From Haemophilus sputorum CCUG 13788 (GTDB lineage: Bacteria > Pseudomonadota > Gammaproteobacteria > Enterobacterales > Pasteurellaceae): a stretch of 64,000 nucleotides of DNA. A program made the position numbers and the translations under genes. The number at the start of each line of letters is the position of its first letter. Within the stretch, counting starts at the first letter, position 1. This document shows, piece after piece, positions 31,430 to 41,162 of this stretch. The notes under the pieces are model-generated. The model worked only from the letters and a program-made list of their open reading frames with translations, was not told the origin of the DNA and did not search any database. The stretch lies in the NCBI RefSeq assembly GCF_000238795.1, contig NZ_AFNK01000006.1, positions 91,830 to 155,829 of the forward strand, written 5' to 3'.

Positions 31430-31783
31430 ATGAATTGGTATTTAGCCGTTCTTAAGAAATATACAACTTTCTCTGGTCGCGCAAGAAGAAAAGAATATTG
31501 GATGTTCACACTTTTCAATATCATCGCCGCTTGCATTGCCATGGTAATTGATGGCGTATTAGGTGGTACAGGTATTGTGACTATCATTTACGCTTTAGCA
31601 ACTCTTTTACCAAGCTTAGCGGTAACCGTGCGTCGCTTACATGACACAGGTCGTAGCGCGTGGTGGTTATTACTTGGTCTTGTTCCATTTGTTAGCATCG
31701 TTTTAATTATCTTTATGTGCCTTGAAGGTCAGCTACAAAGCAACCAATATGGTGACAATCCTAAATTAGTAGATCCAGCATAA
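31430..31783 (+). CDS. DUF805 inner-membrane protein
   Basis: 117 residues from the ATG at 31430 with SD GAGG upstream; a longer frame from 31361 crosses the operator region and is rejected. The start MNWYLAVLKKYTTFSGRARR, with EYWMFTLFN next, and the later VRRLHDTGRSAWWLLLGLVP are the DUF805 signature (YhaH/YhaI-like). About four transmembrane helices. Function unknown. Divergent from the xre-lpxK pair and could be controlled by the same regulator; this is inferred from position. Confidence 0.88.
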   Translation: MNWYLAVLKKYTTFSGRARRKEYWMFTLFNIIAACIAMVIDGVLGGTGIVTIIYALATLLPSLAVTVRRLHDTGRSAWWLLLGLVPFVSIVLIIFMCLEGQLQSNQYGDNPKLVDPA

Positions 31784-31810
31784 TCCTAATTTGATTATCT
31801 TGCTAAAACA

Positions 31811-31836
31811 AAAAACCGCCAATAGGCGGTTTTTTT
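31811..31836. terminator. Bidirectional terminator between DUF805 gene and ftsN
   Basis: AAAAACCGCC and GGCGGTTTTTT pair around a tetraloop, with T runs on both strands. Confidence 0.9.
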
Positions 31837-31844
31837 ATGTTTTA

Positions 31845-32762
31845 TTACATCGTTACAATCAAACATTCAGCTACGCTACGAGCGTTAGATTGCGCATTGG
31901 CTGCAGCTGCACGGTCGCCAACTGGGCCGACAAAGACTCGATTCCATTCTCCGCTGCTCACAATACGTGCATTAAAACCTGACATTGCTAAACGAGCCTG
32001 CATATTCTCTGCTTGTGCTTTATTTTTAAATGCCCCGCATTGTAATCCAAAACGCCCTGCAGTAGCAGCTGGTTTTTCTGCTGGTTTAGCTGTGGTTTCT
32101 TTTGGCGTTTCAGCTTTTTTGGCTGTTTCCACTTTTGCTTGTTCCGCCGCTTTAGCTGCTTCAGCCTGTTTAACTTGTTCTGCTTTTTTCGCTAATTCTT
32201 GCTGTTTTTTGAGCTCTGCCTGCTTACGCTTTTCTTCTGCAGCTTTTTGCTCTTGAGCTTTCTGAGCAGCAATTTGTTCAGCGCTTGGCGCTGGCGTTGC
32301 AGAGGTAGTTGGCTGCGCGGTAGCCGTATTATTTGCTGTACTTTGAGCAGTTTGCGTTTCAGTATTTGTTGCGGTAGTTTCTACTTGCTGCGTTTTTTCT
32401 GCATTTAAGCGGGCTGCTTCTTCTTGCTTACGCTTTTCTTCAAACTGTTGAATCTGTTCTTTAGTCAGTTGAGCTAATTTTTCTTGTGATTTTTTGCTAC
32501 TATCGGTTATCACTTCTCGAGATTCTAAATCACGAATATAGCTGTACACTTCTTCTGGTCGGCTAGGCAAATTGCTTGATTTTTGTGTTGGCACCTGAAC
32601 TTGCACATTGTTCGGAATCACAGGAGCTGGCGCATTTTCTTTTAAGAGCCATAAACCTAGTCCTGCTGCTAACAATAAAACAATGATGAGCGAAAATAAT
32701 GTTGATTTGTTCATGCCGCCCTTTTTCTTTTTAGAGCGAGCCATATAGTCACGTTGAGGCAC
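31845..32762 (-). CDS. ftsN: Cell division protein FtsN (SPOR domain)
   Basis: 305 residues from a GTG start at 32762; chosen because it yields the conserved start (M)PQRDYMARS, like E. coli MAQRDYVRR. Short basic cytoplasmic tail, one helix (about residues 21-40), a long Gln/Ala/Lys-rich periplasmic linker with a probable coiled coil (about 85-225) and a C-terminal SPOR domain (last 75 residues, FGLQCGAFKNKAQAENMQAR) that binds denuded glycan. FtsN triggers septal peptidoglycan synthesis. The low-complexity linker explains long open frames on the other strand. Confidence 0.88.
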   Translation of the reverse strand: MPQRDYMARSKKKKGGMNKSTLFSLIIVLLLAAGLGLWLLKENAPAPVIPNNVQVQVPTQKSSNLPSRPEEVYSYIRDLESREVITDSSKKSQEKLAQLTKEQIQQFEEKRKQEEAARLNAEKTQQVETTATNTETQTAQSTANNTATAQPTTSATPAPSAEQIAAQKAQEQKAAEEKRKQAELKKQQELAKKAEQVKQAEAAKAAEQAKVETAKKAETPKETTAKPAEKPAATAGRFGLQCGAFKNKAQAENMQARLAMSGFNARIVSSGEWNRVFVGPVGDRAAAANAQSNARSVAECLIVTM

Positions 32763-32890
32763 AATGGTTACCTTATCAATTTTATATAGAATGAAATTCG
32801 TAAATTTTACTGAAAAAACAACCGCTTGCCTATCGTTTAAAAAACAGTTGTATCAAAATTATTGTAAACTTTTGTGAATAAAAGTTTAAT

Positions 32891-33643
32891 TTAATTTCCC
32901 GATTGATGAGAAAGATAAATATCGAAACGATGATTTTTGGTAGTATGCGAAAAATCTGGCTTCATATCTGCCATAAACTGCGCATAATCCGGACGTTTCA
33001 CAACCACTCGTTTTCGTGCTAAAGCTTTTGCGGGTAAAAATAAACTATCTGCGTCTAAATCCGCTCCAACCAAATGTTGAAAAACACGCATCTCTTTTTT
33101 CACTAATGCACTTTTTTGTTTATGCGGATACATCGGATCTAAATAAACCACGTCAGCTTGTTCTTTCTCACAATCCAGTTGTGCAATATGAGAAACAGCC
33201 ACTAATTGCATCCTTTCTTGCATAAACTTGCCGATTTCTGCATCAGCATACGCACGAGCTAAACCATCTTCTAATAATGCCGCGACGACTGGATGGCGCT
33301 CAACCAAACGCACTTTACACCCAATTGCAGCTAATACAAAAGCATCACGCCCAAGACCTGCTGTTGCGTCAATGACCGTTGGGCAATCATTCCCTTTAAT
33401 TCCAACTGCTTTGGCAACCGCCTCTCCTCGTCCACCACCAAACTTACGGCGATGAGCCATCACCCCTTCGACAAAATCCACGGCAATTGCCCCTAATTTA
33501 GGCTCATCTAGCTTACGGAGCTCTAAACGCTTGTCTGTTAAGACTAAAGCAAGCGGACTTTCTGATTGATGTGTAAGTTGCCACTTATCACAAATTGCGT
33601 GAAATTTCTCTTTTTGCGCAGACTCGTTAATTAGTTGAATCAT
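32891..33643 (-). CDS. rsmJ: 16S rRNA (guanine-1516-N2)-methyltransferase RsmJ
   Basis: 250 residues from the ATG at 33643 ([20 protein letters not shown]). Class I methyltransferase acting on the small-subunit rRNA. Motifs: [20 protein letters not shown], the SAM-binding [14 protein letters not shown], and the catalytic DPMYPHK. E. coli RsmJ has 250 residues. The ATG overlaps the stop of the upstream M15 peptidase gene in ATGA. Confidence 0.95.
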   Translation of the reverse strand: MIQLINESAQKEKFHAICDKWQLTHQSESPLALVLTDKRLELRKLDEPKLGAIAVDFVEGVMAHRRKFGGGRGEAVAKAVGIKGNDCPTVIDATAGLGRDAFVLAAIGCKVRLVERHPVVAALLEDGLARAYADAEIGKFMQERMQLVAVSHIAQLDCEKEQADVVYLDPMYPHKQKSALVKKEMRVFQHLVGADLDADSLFLPAKALARKRVVVKRPDYAQFMADMKPDFSHTTKNHRFDIYLSHQSGN

Positions 33644-34305
33644 ACAAACCACTCATCCAAATGTGCTAGTAAACAATCTTTGCCTGCAAGCGGTTCATTT
33701 TGCCAAGCGATTTGCAACATTTCTGCATTAAATTGTTTTTCATATCGTGCTGAAATTGATTGATAACTGATATGCCAAGGCTCAAAGCCAACCTGTGTAT
33801 TGTGAATGCCATCAAATGGAAAATAGAAGCCAAACTCAGCGGCATGTTGATGTAACCATTCAGCTAACGGTGCAAAATATCCGCCTTCTTCATATTCCCA
33901 AGGCTCAAGCTGCAAAGTTTTGCCTTCAGGGAGAAGATCTGGGTCAAAAATATCAATTTCAGTTCCCCAATGGTGGCGACTCATTCCCGGCACCGCAGAC
34001 CAACGTAAAATCGCTTGAATTTTCTGCCATTCATCCAATTTGCTTACGTCTATTGGATTACCAGCATCATCATGCACCTTGCGTTGTCCTTCAAACTTCG
34101 CATTCCAAATTGACAGTTGACGCTCAAAGTCTCGATACGTAGAAGCGGGTTGCAAATTAAACCCTGCTTGTTTTGCCGCTGCTTGTAAAGCCAGAAATAC
34201 TTCCACCACTTCAGCTTGTAAGTAATGTTTATCTGATAATGGATTTGGTAAAGCAACCAAATGTGCTCGACTTTTGCCTGTTAATAAAGCCGTTAAATTA
34301 TCCAT
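33640..34305 (-). CDS. M15-family D-alanyl-D-alanine carboxypeptidase-like peptidase
   Basis: 221 residues. VanY/M15B fold: [19 protein letters not shown], the zinc-binding [11 protein letters not shown] ([13 protein letters not shown]) and the C-terminal EPWHISY with the third ligand and catalytic acid. These enzymes trim D-Ala from peptidoglycan peptides. No signal peptide is visible, so a cytoplasmic recycling role or non-classical export is possible. It lies 8 nt after dapE and overlaps rsmJ by 4 nt. Confidence 0.88.
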   Translation of the reverse strand: MDNLTALLTGKSRAHLVALPNPLSDKHYLQAEVVEVFLALQAAAKQAGFNLQPASTYRDFERQLSIWNAKFEGQRKVHDDAGNPIDVSKLDEWQKIQAILRWSAVPGMSRHHWGTEIDIFDPDLLPEGKTLQLEPWEYEEGGYFAPLAEWLHQHAAEFGFYFPFDGIHNTQVGFEPWHISYQSISARYEKQFNAEMLQIAWQNEPLAGKDCLLAHLDEWFV

Positions 34306-34313
34306 ATACTTTC

Positions 34314-35450
34314 CTATGCTTCGAGTAAATTGGTTAAAATTTGATAATAAACTTCACCACATTTTGCCAAATCTTCAACACTGACACATTCATTGACTTT
34401 ATGAATAGTGCGATTTAATGGTCCGAATTCGACGACTTCTGCGCCCATCAGAGCAATAAAACGACCATCAGACGTCCCACCACTAGTATCTAATTTCGGT
34501 GTAATTTGCGTTACATTTTCGACCGCTTGCTTAGCAGCTTGAACTAACTTTCCGTGACCTGCAAGAAATGGCTTACCCGATAAATTCCAACTGATTCGAT
34601 ATTTCAAACCATGCTTTTCTAGCATTTTGGCAACCGTGGTTTTAATGATTTCATCAGTAACTTCTGTGCAATAGCGTAAGTTAAATTGAACATAAAGTTC
34701 ACCTGGAATCACATTATTACTGCCAGTTCCTGCTTGAATATTCGCAATTTGCAAGCTTGTTGCTGGGAAAAATTCATTTCCCTGATCCCATTGATACGTA
34801 GTTAATTCGGTTAAGAAACCTAAGGCTGTATGCACTGGATTTTCCGCTAAATGCGGGTAAGCAACATGGCCTTGAATCCCTTCTATATAAAGGTTACCCG
34901 TGATTGAACCACGGCGTCCGTTTTTAATCACATCACCCAATACTTGGCTACTTGAAGGCTCGCCTACCACAGCATAGTTCACGATTTCTTGGCGTGCCAT
35001 TAAGGCTTCAACCACTTTAACCGTTCCATCTTTTGCCGCTGCTTCTTCATCAGAGGTAATCAGCAGCGCAATTTTGCCACGATGATTAGGATGATGCTTC
35101 ACAAAATTCTCAGCCGCAATCACCAAAGCTGCCAGTGAACCTTTCATATCTGCAGCACCACGCCCATAGAGCATGCCATCCACAATTTCCGCAGAGAATG
35201 GTGGATATTGCCAAGCTTGTAAATCACCAACTGGCACAACATCAGTATGCCCAGCAAAAACCACACAAGGTTCAGCATCGCAACCGTGAGTAGCCCATAA
35301 ATTTAATGTTTCACCAAACGGCATCCATTCAATTTGAAATCCTTGTGCTGCTAGCCTATTCGCAATCACTTGTTGACAACCCGCATCTTCAGGGCTAATT
35401 GATTCTCTGCGAATTAACGCTTGAGCAAGCTCAATAATTTGTGATTTCAT
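34314..35450 (-). CDS. dapE: Succinyl-diaminopimelate desuccinylase
   Basis: 378 residues. M20 dizinc enzyme yielding L,L-diaminopimelate for lysine and peptidoglycan. Metal-binding motifs [36 protein letters not shown] and the C-terminal [12 protein letters not shown] / [14 protein letters not shown]. Length fits (E. coli 375). Starts 26 nt after the ArsC-like gene and is followed by the peptidase and rsmJ, making one minus-strand operon of four genes. Confidence 0.97.
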   Translation of the reverse strand: MKSQIIELAQALIRRESISPEDAGCQQVIANRLAAQGFQIEWMPFGETLNLWATHGCDAEPCVVFAGHTDVVPVGDLQAWQYPPFSAEIVDGMLYGRGAADMKGSLAALVIAAENFVKHHPNHRGKIALLITSDEEAAAKDGTVKVVEALMARQEIVNYAVVGEPSSSQVLGDVIKNGRRGSITGNLYIEGIQGHVAYPHLAENPVHTALGFLTELTTYQWDQGNEFFPATSLQIANIQAGTGSNNVIPGELYVQFNLRYCTEVTDEIIKTTVAKMLEKHGLKYRISWNLSGKPFLAGHGKLVQAAKQAVENVTQITPKLDTSGGTSDGRFIALMGAEVVEFGPLNRTIHKVNECVSVEDLAKCGEVYYQILTNLLEA

Positions 35451-35476
35451 CTTCTGTTGATTCCTTATTTAAAGCA

Positions 35477-35824
35477 TTAGGGAAAAGCTACACCATACGC
35501 TTTCTCGTCAAATCCAATCAGGGCAAGCTCATCTTGTAAAATAATTGGGCGCTTAATTAGCGTTGGTTGTTCAGCTAATACTTTTAATGCGCTGGCGCGA
35601 TCTAGATTATCCTTAACTGCTTGATCAAGGTTTCTCCAAGTCGTTGAGCGCTTATTGACTAATGCTTCCCAGCCAAAAGCCTTTTCCGCTTGATTTAACC
35701 AATTTACATCTAACCCATCTACACGATAGTCATGCAAACGATGCTCAACATGATGCGCTGAAAGCCAATTAAGTGCTTTTTTTACCGTGTCACAATTTTT
35801 AATACCATAAACAATAATCGTCAT
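35477..35824 (-). CDS. yffB: ArsC/Spx-family reductase-like protein (YffB)
   Basis: 115 residues. Thioredoxin-like ArsC fold with a single active-site-type cysteine, Cys11, in YGIKNCDTVKKALNWL, and the family ends LIKRPIILQDELALIGF. E. coli YffB is a glutathione-related protein of unknown role next to dapE, the same linkage as here. It is not an arsenate reductase operon: no arsR or arsB. First gene of the dapE run. Confidence 0.9.
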   Translation of the reverse strand: MTIIVYGIKNCDTVKKALNWLSAHHVEHRLHDYRVDGLDVNWLNQAEKAFGWEALVNKRSTTWRNLDQAVKDNLDRASALKVLAEQPTLIKRPIILQDELALIGFDEKAYGVAFP

Positions 35825-35916
35825 ATTATGCCCTTTTAATTAAAATTATATTTACCCATCACTTCTAGTCGGATTTCTTGCTATAATTGATTCGATCTAC
35901 AAAATGAGGAAATATT

Positions 35917-36693
35917 ATGAATAAAATTCTGCTTACTTGCGGAATGATATGCTTACTCAGTGCCTGTTCTAGTGAAACATACACGAGGGCTAATCATACC
36001 GCAAATCAACCCAAACCAGCCACAAAATATAAAATATCTGATGAATTAGCCAAAAAATGGGTTATCGAGAAAAATAAGGCGCAACAATGCTTGTTCCCTA
36101 AAGAGAGCAATCGCATTGCTGCTGCGCAACCGTTTCTATATCAAATGGCTATTTATAATCACCCATTATTACAAGTCATTGGTGAGCAAAATTATCAAAT
36201 CTTAAGCCAAAGCCCATCTTCACAACAATATGCAGCGGCAAAACTACGTAAATTTAACCACACCAAAAAAGCAAAATTTGGCAAAAGTTGGTGTAATGAA
36301 TTACGTAAAGAATACGGCACTTTAGTGAAATTGGCACAAGCGCAACCACAAGCAACTAAAACGCTTGAGAATAAAGTTACCAAAAAGAAAAATGTACAAC
36401 TAAACCGCCAAGCAATTAAGATTAAATTGCCACCAATACCAAACGTGTATAGCGAAAGTGACATTTTAGATGAAGAAATTACCACACAGGATACTGCGCC
36501 AATGTTGCCAATGCCACCGGCTCAATCAACGACGCCAACAGCACCAGCAACACCAGTAACACCAGTAACACCGCCAAAACCGGAAACGACACCAACGCCA
36601 CCAGCTGTGGGGCCGGCCCCTTCAAGCTATGATGGTGATGAGCAAATTCGTATCAATAACGAACCGTTTAAAAGCGAAGTAATTCATTTCTAG
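35917..36693 (+). CDS. Pasteurellaceae lipoprotein with Pro/Thr-rich C-terminus
   Basis: 258 residues. Type II signal with lipobox LSAC (Cys17) in LLTCGMICLLSACSSE. Residues 45-140 form a compact domain (DELAKKWVIEKNKAQQCLFP ... KSWCNELRKEYGTLVKLAQ) resembling DUF5358-type Pasteurellaceae proteins; two cysteines could form a disulfide. Residues about 200-240 are a Pro/Thr-rich, probably unstructured segment made of short ACACCAGTA-type DNA repeats. Ends in DEQIRINNEPFKSEVIHF. Function unknown. A strong terminator follows. Confidence 0.75.
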   Translation: MNKILLTCGMICLLSACSSETYTRANHTANQPKPATKYKISDELAKKWVIEKNKAQQCLFPKESNRIAAAQPFLYQMAIYNHPLLQVIGEQNYQILSQSPSSQQYAAAKLRKFNHTKKAKFGKSWCNELRKEYGTLVKLAQAQPQATKTLENKVTKKKNVQLNRQAIKIKLPPIPNVYSESDILDEEITTQDTAPMLPMPPAQSTTPTAPATPVTPVTPPKPETTPTPPAVGPAPSSYDGDEQIRINNEPFKSEVIHF

Positions 36694-36742
36694 TTTTAAG
36701 ATACAAGCGGTTAAATTTACTGGCTGATTAACTAAAACTCAC

Positions 36743-36777
36743 AAGCGGAAAAGAAACTATTCTTTTCCGCTTTTTAT
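36743..36777 (+). terminator. Terminator after the Pro/Thr-rich lipoprotein gene
   Basis: AAGCGGAAAAGAA and TTCTTTTCCGCTT form a perfect 13-bp stem with a 4-nt loop, then TTTATTAT. The left arm is one base off an uptake core. Confidence 0.88.
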
Positions 36778-36802
36778 TATACATTTGGTAAATTTTAGGT
36801 AA

Positions 36803-36830
36803 GAAAAAACCGCTTGTAAAAACAAGCGGC
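36803..36830 (-). terminator. Terminator of the tRNA-Ser pair
   Basis: CCGCTTGT (36810-36817) pairs with ACAAGCGG (36822-36829); on the minus strand it is followed by TTTTTTCTT. Again an uptake-sequence pair, placed just downstream of the tRNA genes. Confidence 0.82.
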
Positions 36831-36838
36831 TTAAATAA

Positions 36839-36928
36839 TGGCGGAGGAAGTGAGATTCGAACTCACGGAGGGCGTAAACCCTCGCCGGTTTTCAAGACCG
36901 GTGCCTTCAACCACTCGACCATTCCTCC
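36839..36928 (-). tRNA. tRNA-Ser(UGA), copy 1 (distal)
   Basis: 90 nt including encoded CCA. Acceptor stem GGAGGAA/TTCCTCC, long variable arm (GCGAGGGTTTACGCCCTCC region) typical of class II tRNA-Ser, anticodon stem-loop CCGGTCTTGAAAACCGG with anticodon TGA, and T-arm GTTCGAATC. Identical to copy 2, 165 nt upstream. Confidence 0.95.
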
Positions 36929-37003
36929 GTGTTGAAAACATATTCTAAATTGTACTCTCTAAAAAGAGAAAACTTACTGAAAAATCAACAAGTTAAAATT
37001 TGA

Positions 37004-37093
37004 TGGCGGAGGAAGTGAGATTCGAACTCACGGAGGGCGTAAACCCTCGCCGGTTTTCAAGACCGGTGCCTTCAACCACTCGACCATTCCTCC
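37004..37093 (-). tRNA. tRNA-Ser(UGA), copy 2 (proximal)
   Basis: Same 90-nt sequence as the copy at 36839-36928, with encoded CCA. Short flanking similarity on both sides (GTTGAAAACA just upstream of each) suggests a recent tandem duplication. Both are probably on one transcript ending at 36803. Confidence 0.95.
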
Positions 37094-37187
37094 GTTGAAA
37101 ACAGGCGCAATCATACCGAGAGAAAGTTGCGCTGTCAAATAGAATTCATAAAAATACTTTTGATTGTATTTATATTAAACAAAAAAG

Positions 37188-38294
37188 CTATTTTCTGATT
37201 AACCAAACGCCACTTTCAATATGATGGGTATAAGGGAACTGATCAAATAATGCTGCTCTCTCAACTCTATGTGTTTGGCAAAGCTGGTTTAAGTTTTCCG
37301 CTAATGTTTCAGGATTGCAAGAAATATATAAAATACGCTCATAACCTTGCACCATATCTAAAGTTGCTTGATCTAACCCAGCTCTTGGTGGGTCAACAAA
37401 AATGGTGTTACATTCATACGCTTTTAAATCAATGCCTTTTAAACGATTAAACTCACGCACACCATTCATTGCTTGAGTGAATTCTTCAGCCGACATTCGA
37501 ATAATCTGTAAATTTTCTACACCATTTTGCACAATGTTATATTGTGCAGAATTCACAGAAGATTTAGAAATTTCAGTCGCCAATACTTTTCGAAAATTTT
37601 CAGCTAATGCAATGGAGAAATTCCCGTTACCACAGTAAAGCTCTAACAAATCGCCTTCACTATTTCGGGTACACTCTCTTGCCCATTCAAGCATTTTAAT
37701 GTTCATCTGTGCATTAGGTTGGGTGAAACTATTTTCAACCTGACGATAAATCAACGATTTACCATCCACCTTAAGCACTTCTTCTACATAATCACAATCT
37801 AAAGCAATTTTTTGCTTGGTTGCGCGCCCAATAATTTGAACATTAAATCCTTGCTTCGTCAGTCGCGTTTTAAGCGCTTTTGCCTCACTTTCCCATTGTT
37901 CATCAAGCTTTTTATGATAAAGCAAAGAAACTGCAATTTCGCCACTTAATGTGCTGAGGTAATCCACCTGAAATAGCTTACGGGTGAGCACTTCATTACC
38001 TTGAATTTCAGCTAATAACGCCTTCATCATTTGATTGATGAGGACACTCGCAATCGGAAACTCATCCACACGATAGCGCTGCTTGGTCGCTTGATCAAAC
38101 ATAATGTGATACAACTCATCCTCGCCAGCCGCATTTTTATCATGCCAAAGGCGAAACTCTGCGCGCATACGAAAATGATTTGGCGCAGATTCAAATACAT
38201 CTAAAGCTGGTGGATTAAATGGCGCTAATAAAGCGGTCAGATTTTCTACTTTTTTTGCAAGTAGTTCGGGGTATTGCTCAATAGGTAATGTCAT
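37188..38294 (-). CDS. trmA: tRNA (uracil-5-)-methyltransferase TrmA
   Basis: 368 residues from the ATG at 38294 ([20 protein letters not shown]); a longer frame to 38390 runs across the maoP terminator. Makes m5U54 (ribothymidine) in the T-loop. Motifs: [25 protein letters not shown] and the catalytic-cysteine motif [16 protein letters not shown]. coli TrmA has 366 residues. Alone between tRNA-Ser and maoP. Confidence 0.96.
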   Translation of the reverse strand: MTLPIEQYPELLAKKVENLTALLAPFNPPALDVFESAPNHFRMRAEFRLWHDKNAAGEDELYHIMFDQATKQRYRVDEFPIASVLINQMMKALLAEIQGNEVLTRKLFQVDYLSTLSGEIAVSLLYHKKLDEQWESEAKALKTRLTKQGFNVQIIGRATKQKIALDCDYVEEVLKVDGKSLIYRQVENSFTQPNAQMNIKMLEWARECTRNSEGDLLELYCGNGNFSIALAENFRKVLATEISKSSVNSAQYNIVQNGVENLQIIRMSAEEFTQAMNGVREFNRLKGIDLKAYECNTIFVDPPRAGLDQATLDMVQGYERILYISCNPETLAENLNQLCQTHRVERAALFDQFPYTHHIESGVWLIRK

Positions 38295-38308
38295 AACAGG
38301 AAATGAAA

Positions 38309-38334
38309 AAAATGCCCCTCTGATAGCAGAGGGG
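38309..38334 (-). terminator. Terminator after maoP
   Basis: CCCCTCTG and CAGAGGGG with a 4-nt loop; minus-strand reading continues GCATTTTTTTC. Confidence 0.88.
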
Positions 38335-38346
38335 TAGAGATTAGGA

Positions 38347-38679
38347 CTATTCTGTCGCGCTGAAATCATCGCCGGCATCGCTGCCTGCATTGCCTGAAAG
38401 GGTATAAATACGTTTGGTTTTAGTCGTTAAAGAACGATATTTTAACCAAGATTTCTCAATAATGCTTTGGGCAATTTCATCACCTTTCATCACAGCAACA
38501 AAGCGTTCTTCTTCTTGAGTTACCGGCTTACGCTCGCCTAATTCTAATGCTAAACACGCTTGACCGAATTGCTCTAAAGTTTGTGCTTCACGGATAGTAA
38601 AATCGCCGTGGCGAGAGAAACCGCGTGGATAGTTTTTATCATCAAAATAACGACGGGTAACACTAAAACTTTCTGCCAT
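38347..38679 (-). CDS. maoP: Macrodomain Ori organisation protein MaoP (DUF413)
   Basis: 110 residues from the ATG at 38679 ([20 protein letters not shown]). In E. coli MaoP (YifE) acts with the maoS site to organise the Ori macrodomain. The block [20 protein letters not shown] and [11 protein letters not shown] identify DUF413. A maoS-like site was not sought beyond inspection. Ends with an acidic tail. Confidence 0.9.
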   Translation of the reverse strand: MAESFSVTRRYFDDKNYPRGFSRHGDFTIREAQTLEQFGQACLALELGERKPVTQEEERFVAVMKGDEIAQSIIEKSWLKYRSLTTKTKRIYTLSGNAGSDAGDDFSATE

Positions 38680-38769
38680 AATATGCCTCTTATTTTTACT
38701 TGAAATTGCCAAAAGAAAATTAACGCTCTATTAAAGCAAACCGCTAACGAATATGCAAGATTTAATGCA

Positions 38770-38827
38770 ACAAGCGGTCGATTCTCATCAATTTTTTACA
38801 AAAAAACCTTCAAATTTGACCGCTTGT
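38770..38827. repeat. Inverted uptake-sequence pair reaching into the DUF4184 gene
   Basis: ACAAGCGGTC (38770-38779) and GACCGCTTGT (38818-38827) form a 10-bp stem. The right arm is inside the coding region and encodes residues near TSGQ at the protein C-terminus. Confidence 0.7.
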
Positions 38828-39526
38828 CATTCGAAATTTATGAGGAATACTCACAATAAATAGCGCCATAACAAAGCAATCCACAGCACGTACAATCCAA
38901 ATTCCATGTTGTTTTAATGGAATAAAATCCATCATATTCCAACCAACAAAAGTAACACTAGATAACACGAAAGTTAGCAACCAAAATTGGCTTTTTTGGC
39001 GAGTTGTTTGCGTGCTAGTATGAGGATAACGTTTCGCCGTCGTCCGCAAATACCACGCAATACAAACCAATCCTAAAACAGTTCCGCCATACTGACACCA
39101 CTTATACATTGGAATATAAAATTCTTGTTGTAAAAATGGCAACGCACGAACGAAAGTGCCTGATCCATGCGTGAAGTTATCTAAGAAAATGTGCGACAAC
39201 ATACCTACCCAAGCGGAAAAGAGAAAAATCAGTAGCCATAACCACAGGGGACGACGAGGTGAATCAGGCAAACGGTGCGACCAACGTTGAGGCAAATTAG
39301 CCCAAAGTGGCACTTTTAATACCGCAACATAGATCGCATAAAAGCATAAGCAAAGCGGTAAATTCAGCCACTCGCTATGAAAAATCGTATGCCCGCCATC
39401 TGCCGGCTTTCCTGATAAATAGTAAATAAAATCAGGCGACATTGAGCCCAAAACTAATGCTGGAAAATGAAAATATCGATGAGAAAGAGGCAAAATAATT
39501 GCAGGATGTGCAAGTGTAAATGGCAT
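38810..39526 (-). CDS. DUF4184 inner-membrane protein
   Basis: 238 residues. Starts MPFTLAHPAIILPLSHRYFH followed by LVLGSMSPDFIYYLSG, the DUF4184 signature with conserved His and Asp residues (also seen in phospholipase/YdjM-like membrane hydrolases). About six transmembrane helices; HIFLDNFTHGSG supplies a second His/Asp motif. The histidines could form a metal site, which is an inference. The last codons are formed by an uptake sequence. Confidence 0.85.
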   Translation of the reverse strand: MPFTLAHPAIILPLSHRYFHFPALVLGSMSPDFIYYLSGKPADGGHTIFHSEWLNLPLCLCFYAIYVAVLKVPLWANLPQRWSHRLPDSPRRPLWLWLLIFLFSAWVGMLSHIFLDNFTHGSGTFVRALPFLQQEFYIPMYKWCQYGGTVLGLVCIAWYLRTTAKRYPHTSTQTTRQKSQFWLLTFVLSSVTFVGWNMMDFIPLKQHGIWIVRAVDCFVMALFIVSIPHKFRMTSGQI

Positions 39527-39554
39527 AGCAATTCAGATTGTTACGAGAATAAAT

Positions 39555-39590
39555 TAACCGCTTGTATAAATTCTCTCATACAAGCGGTTA
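39555..39590 (-). terminator. Uptake-sequence terminator after ddc
   Basis: TAACCGCTTGTAT and ATACAAGCGGTTA form a perfect 13-bp stem; T-rich sequence follows on both strands (TTTTT on plus, ATTTATT on minus). Confidence 0.8.
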
Positions 39591-39612
39591 TTTTTAGAGG
39601 CTAATTTACCAA

Positions 39613-41154
39613 TTAGTCAATCGGGGGTACATAGGTGCCGTTTGCAATCGCATCTTTAATGCGGTTTGCTTCAGCTAAGACTTGAGCCAACAATGCTTTT
39701 ACGTTTTCAAGCGTAGCAATCGGGCTTAATGTCGTCATTTTCAGGGATTGCTTATCGCCAACTTTAGTAACACCAATATTCGCTTCGCCACGGGCAAAAA
39801 GTTCATCCGCCACATTTTGGTTTAAGGCATCTAAAAATTCTGCTGGATAGCCTTTTGGCACTACACGGAATAGCACTGATGCGAACTGCGTTGGCACGAG
39901 CATTTCTAACTCTTCGGCTTCATTGATATAACCTTCTACTTCTTTGGTCAATTTGACACCATGGTCAATCATTGAAGCGTAGAGTTCTTCGCCTAATGCT
40001 TCCACGGTAAACCATAATTTTAAGGCATCAAAACGACGCGTTGTTTGTAGAGATTTTGCCACTAAGTTTGGTACGCCGTGCTCTTCATCATATTCTGAAT
40101 TAAGATAATCTGCTTTGTAATCAATAAAACGATAGTTCGCTTGATCTTTAAGCAAGAATGCTCCACAAGAAATGGTTTGGAAGAAGTGCTTGTGGAAATC
40201 AAGTGTAATTGAATCTGTTAGCTCAATGCCATCTAAGAAATGACGGAATTCTTTAGAAAGCAATAACGCACCGCCCCAAGCGGCATCAACGTGTAACCAT
40301 GCTTGGTATTCATCAGCCAGTTTTCGAATCGCTTTTAGATCATCAATCGCACCCGCATCGGTGGTGCCTGCCGTCGCCACAATACAAGCAACTATTTTAC
40401 CTTCTGCTTTTAATTGCGCCAAAGTTTGTTCAAGCGCATTGACATCCATTTGTGCATTGGCATTCGATGGCAAAGTAACCACAGATTGGAAGCCCATTCC
40501 CATCATTGCCATATTTTTTTGCACAGAAAAATGCGCATTCTCTGAACAAATGACTTTAACTTTCTTCATGGCATCAACGGGAATACCATCACGTTGCACC
40601 GACCATTCTGAACCATCTTCATTTTTCCAGTGATTCGCAATCGCCCAATCGCGAGCTAATAATATGCCCATTAAGTTAGACTGTGTACCGCCCGAGGTAA
40701 ACACCCCAGAAGTACCTTGTCCATAGCCTACTTTTTGGCGTAACCAATCAATCAAATGCTCTTCCATAATTGAACCTGCTGGGCTTTGATCCCAAGAGTC
40801 CATAGATTGGTTCGTGGCATTGATTAACACTTCCGCAATTTGGCTAGTAACCATCGTTGGGCAATGTAAATGCGCTAATGAATGGGGATGATGTACTTTT
40901 AAACTTGGATTTAAGAAAATTTCAACGAGGTGATCCAGCGCATTTTCTACGCCTACGCCAGCTTGGCTTGGTTTGAATCCATCAATCAAAGCACGCATTT
41001 GTTTGATTGAGCCACCCGTGTACATTTTGTCGTTTTTTAACCAATTTGAGACCGCTTGCACGGCTTTATTCATCGCATTTTCATAGTCTTTAATCGACTG
41101 CTCATCGCGACAAAAAAGGGATTGTTTATGTTGTTTAAGGTCTGACATAGCCAT
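39613..41154 (-). CDS. ddc: L-2,4-diaminobutyrate decarboxylase
   Basis: 513 residues. PLP-dependent group II decarboxylase giving 1,3-diaminopropane from 2,4-diaminobutyrate. Pyridoxal lysine in [13 protein letters not shown]; other motifs [14 protein letters not shown] and [13 protein letters not shown]. Assigned to Ddc by length and by its partner dat upstream. A second ATG at 41148 (giving 511 residues) has equally reasonable SD spacing to AGGAAAG. A terminator-like hairpin lies just before the SD. Confidence 0.93.
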   Translation of the reverse strand: MAMSDLKQHKQSLFCRDEQSIKDYENAMNKAVQAVSNWLKNDKMYTGGSIKQMRALIDGFKPSQAGVGVENALDHLVEIFLNPSLKVHHPHSLAHLHCPTMVTSQIAEVLINATNQSMDSWDQSPAGSIMEEHLIDWLRQKVGYGQGTSGVFTSGGTQSNLMGILLARDWAIANHWKNEDGSEWSVQRDGIPVDAMKKVKVICSENAHFSVQKNMAMMGMGFQSVVTLPSNANAQMDVNALEQTLAQLKAEGKIVACIVATAGTTDAGAIDDLKAIRKLADEYQAWLHVDAAWGGALLLSKEFRHFLDGIELTDSITLDFHKHFFQTISCGAFLLKDQANYRFIDYKADYLNSEYDEEHGVPNLVAKSLQTTRRFDALKLWFTVEALGEELYASMIDHGVKLTKEVEGYINEAEELEMLVPTQFASVLFRVVPKGYPAEFLDALNQNVADELFARGEANIGVTKVGDKQSLKMTTLSPIATLENVKALLAQVLAEANRIKDAIANGTYVPPID

Positions 41155-41162
41155 TCTTTCCT

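Noticed and set aside
31845..32408. Cys/Ser/Ala-rich open frames on the plus strand opposite ftsN
   Set aside because: They are antisense shadows of the Lys/Ala/Gln-rich FtsN linker and have no promoter, SD or family features.
35477..35824. Arsenate reductase
   Set aside because: It has the ArsC fold but lies in the conserved yffB-dapE linkage with no ars genes.
36536..36600. CRISPR-like repeats
   Set aside because: Short, in-frame, back-to-back codon repeats without spacers; they encode a Pro/Thr-rich tail.
39555..39590. Inverted repeats as IS ends or REP elements
   Set aside because: Their cores are the uptake signal ACAAGCGGT in both orientations, and no transposase or target-site duplication is present.
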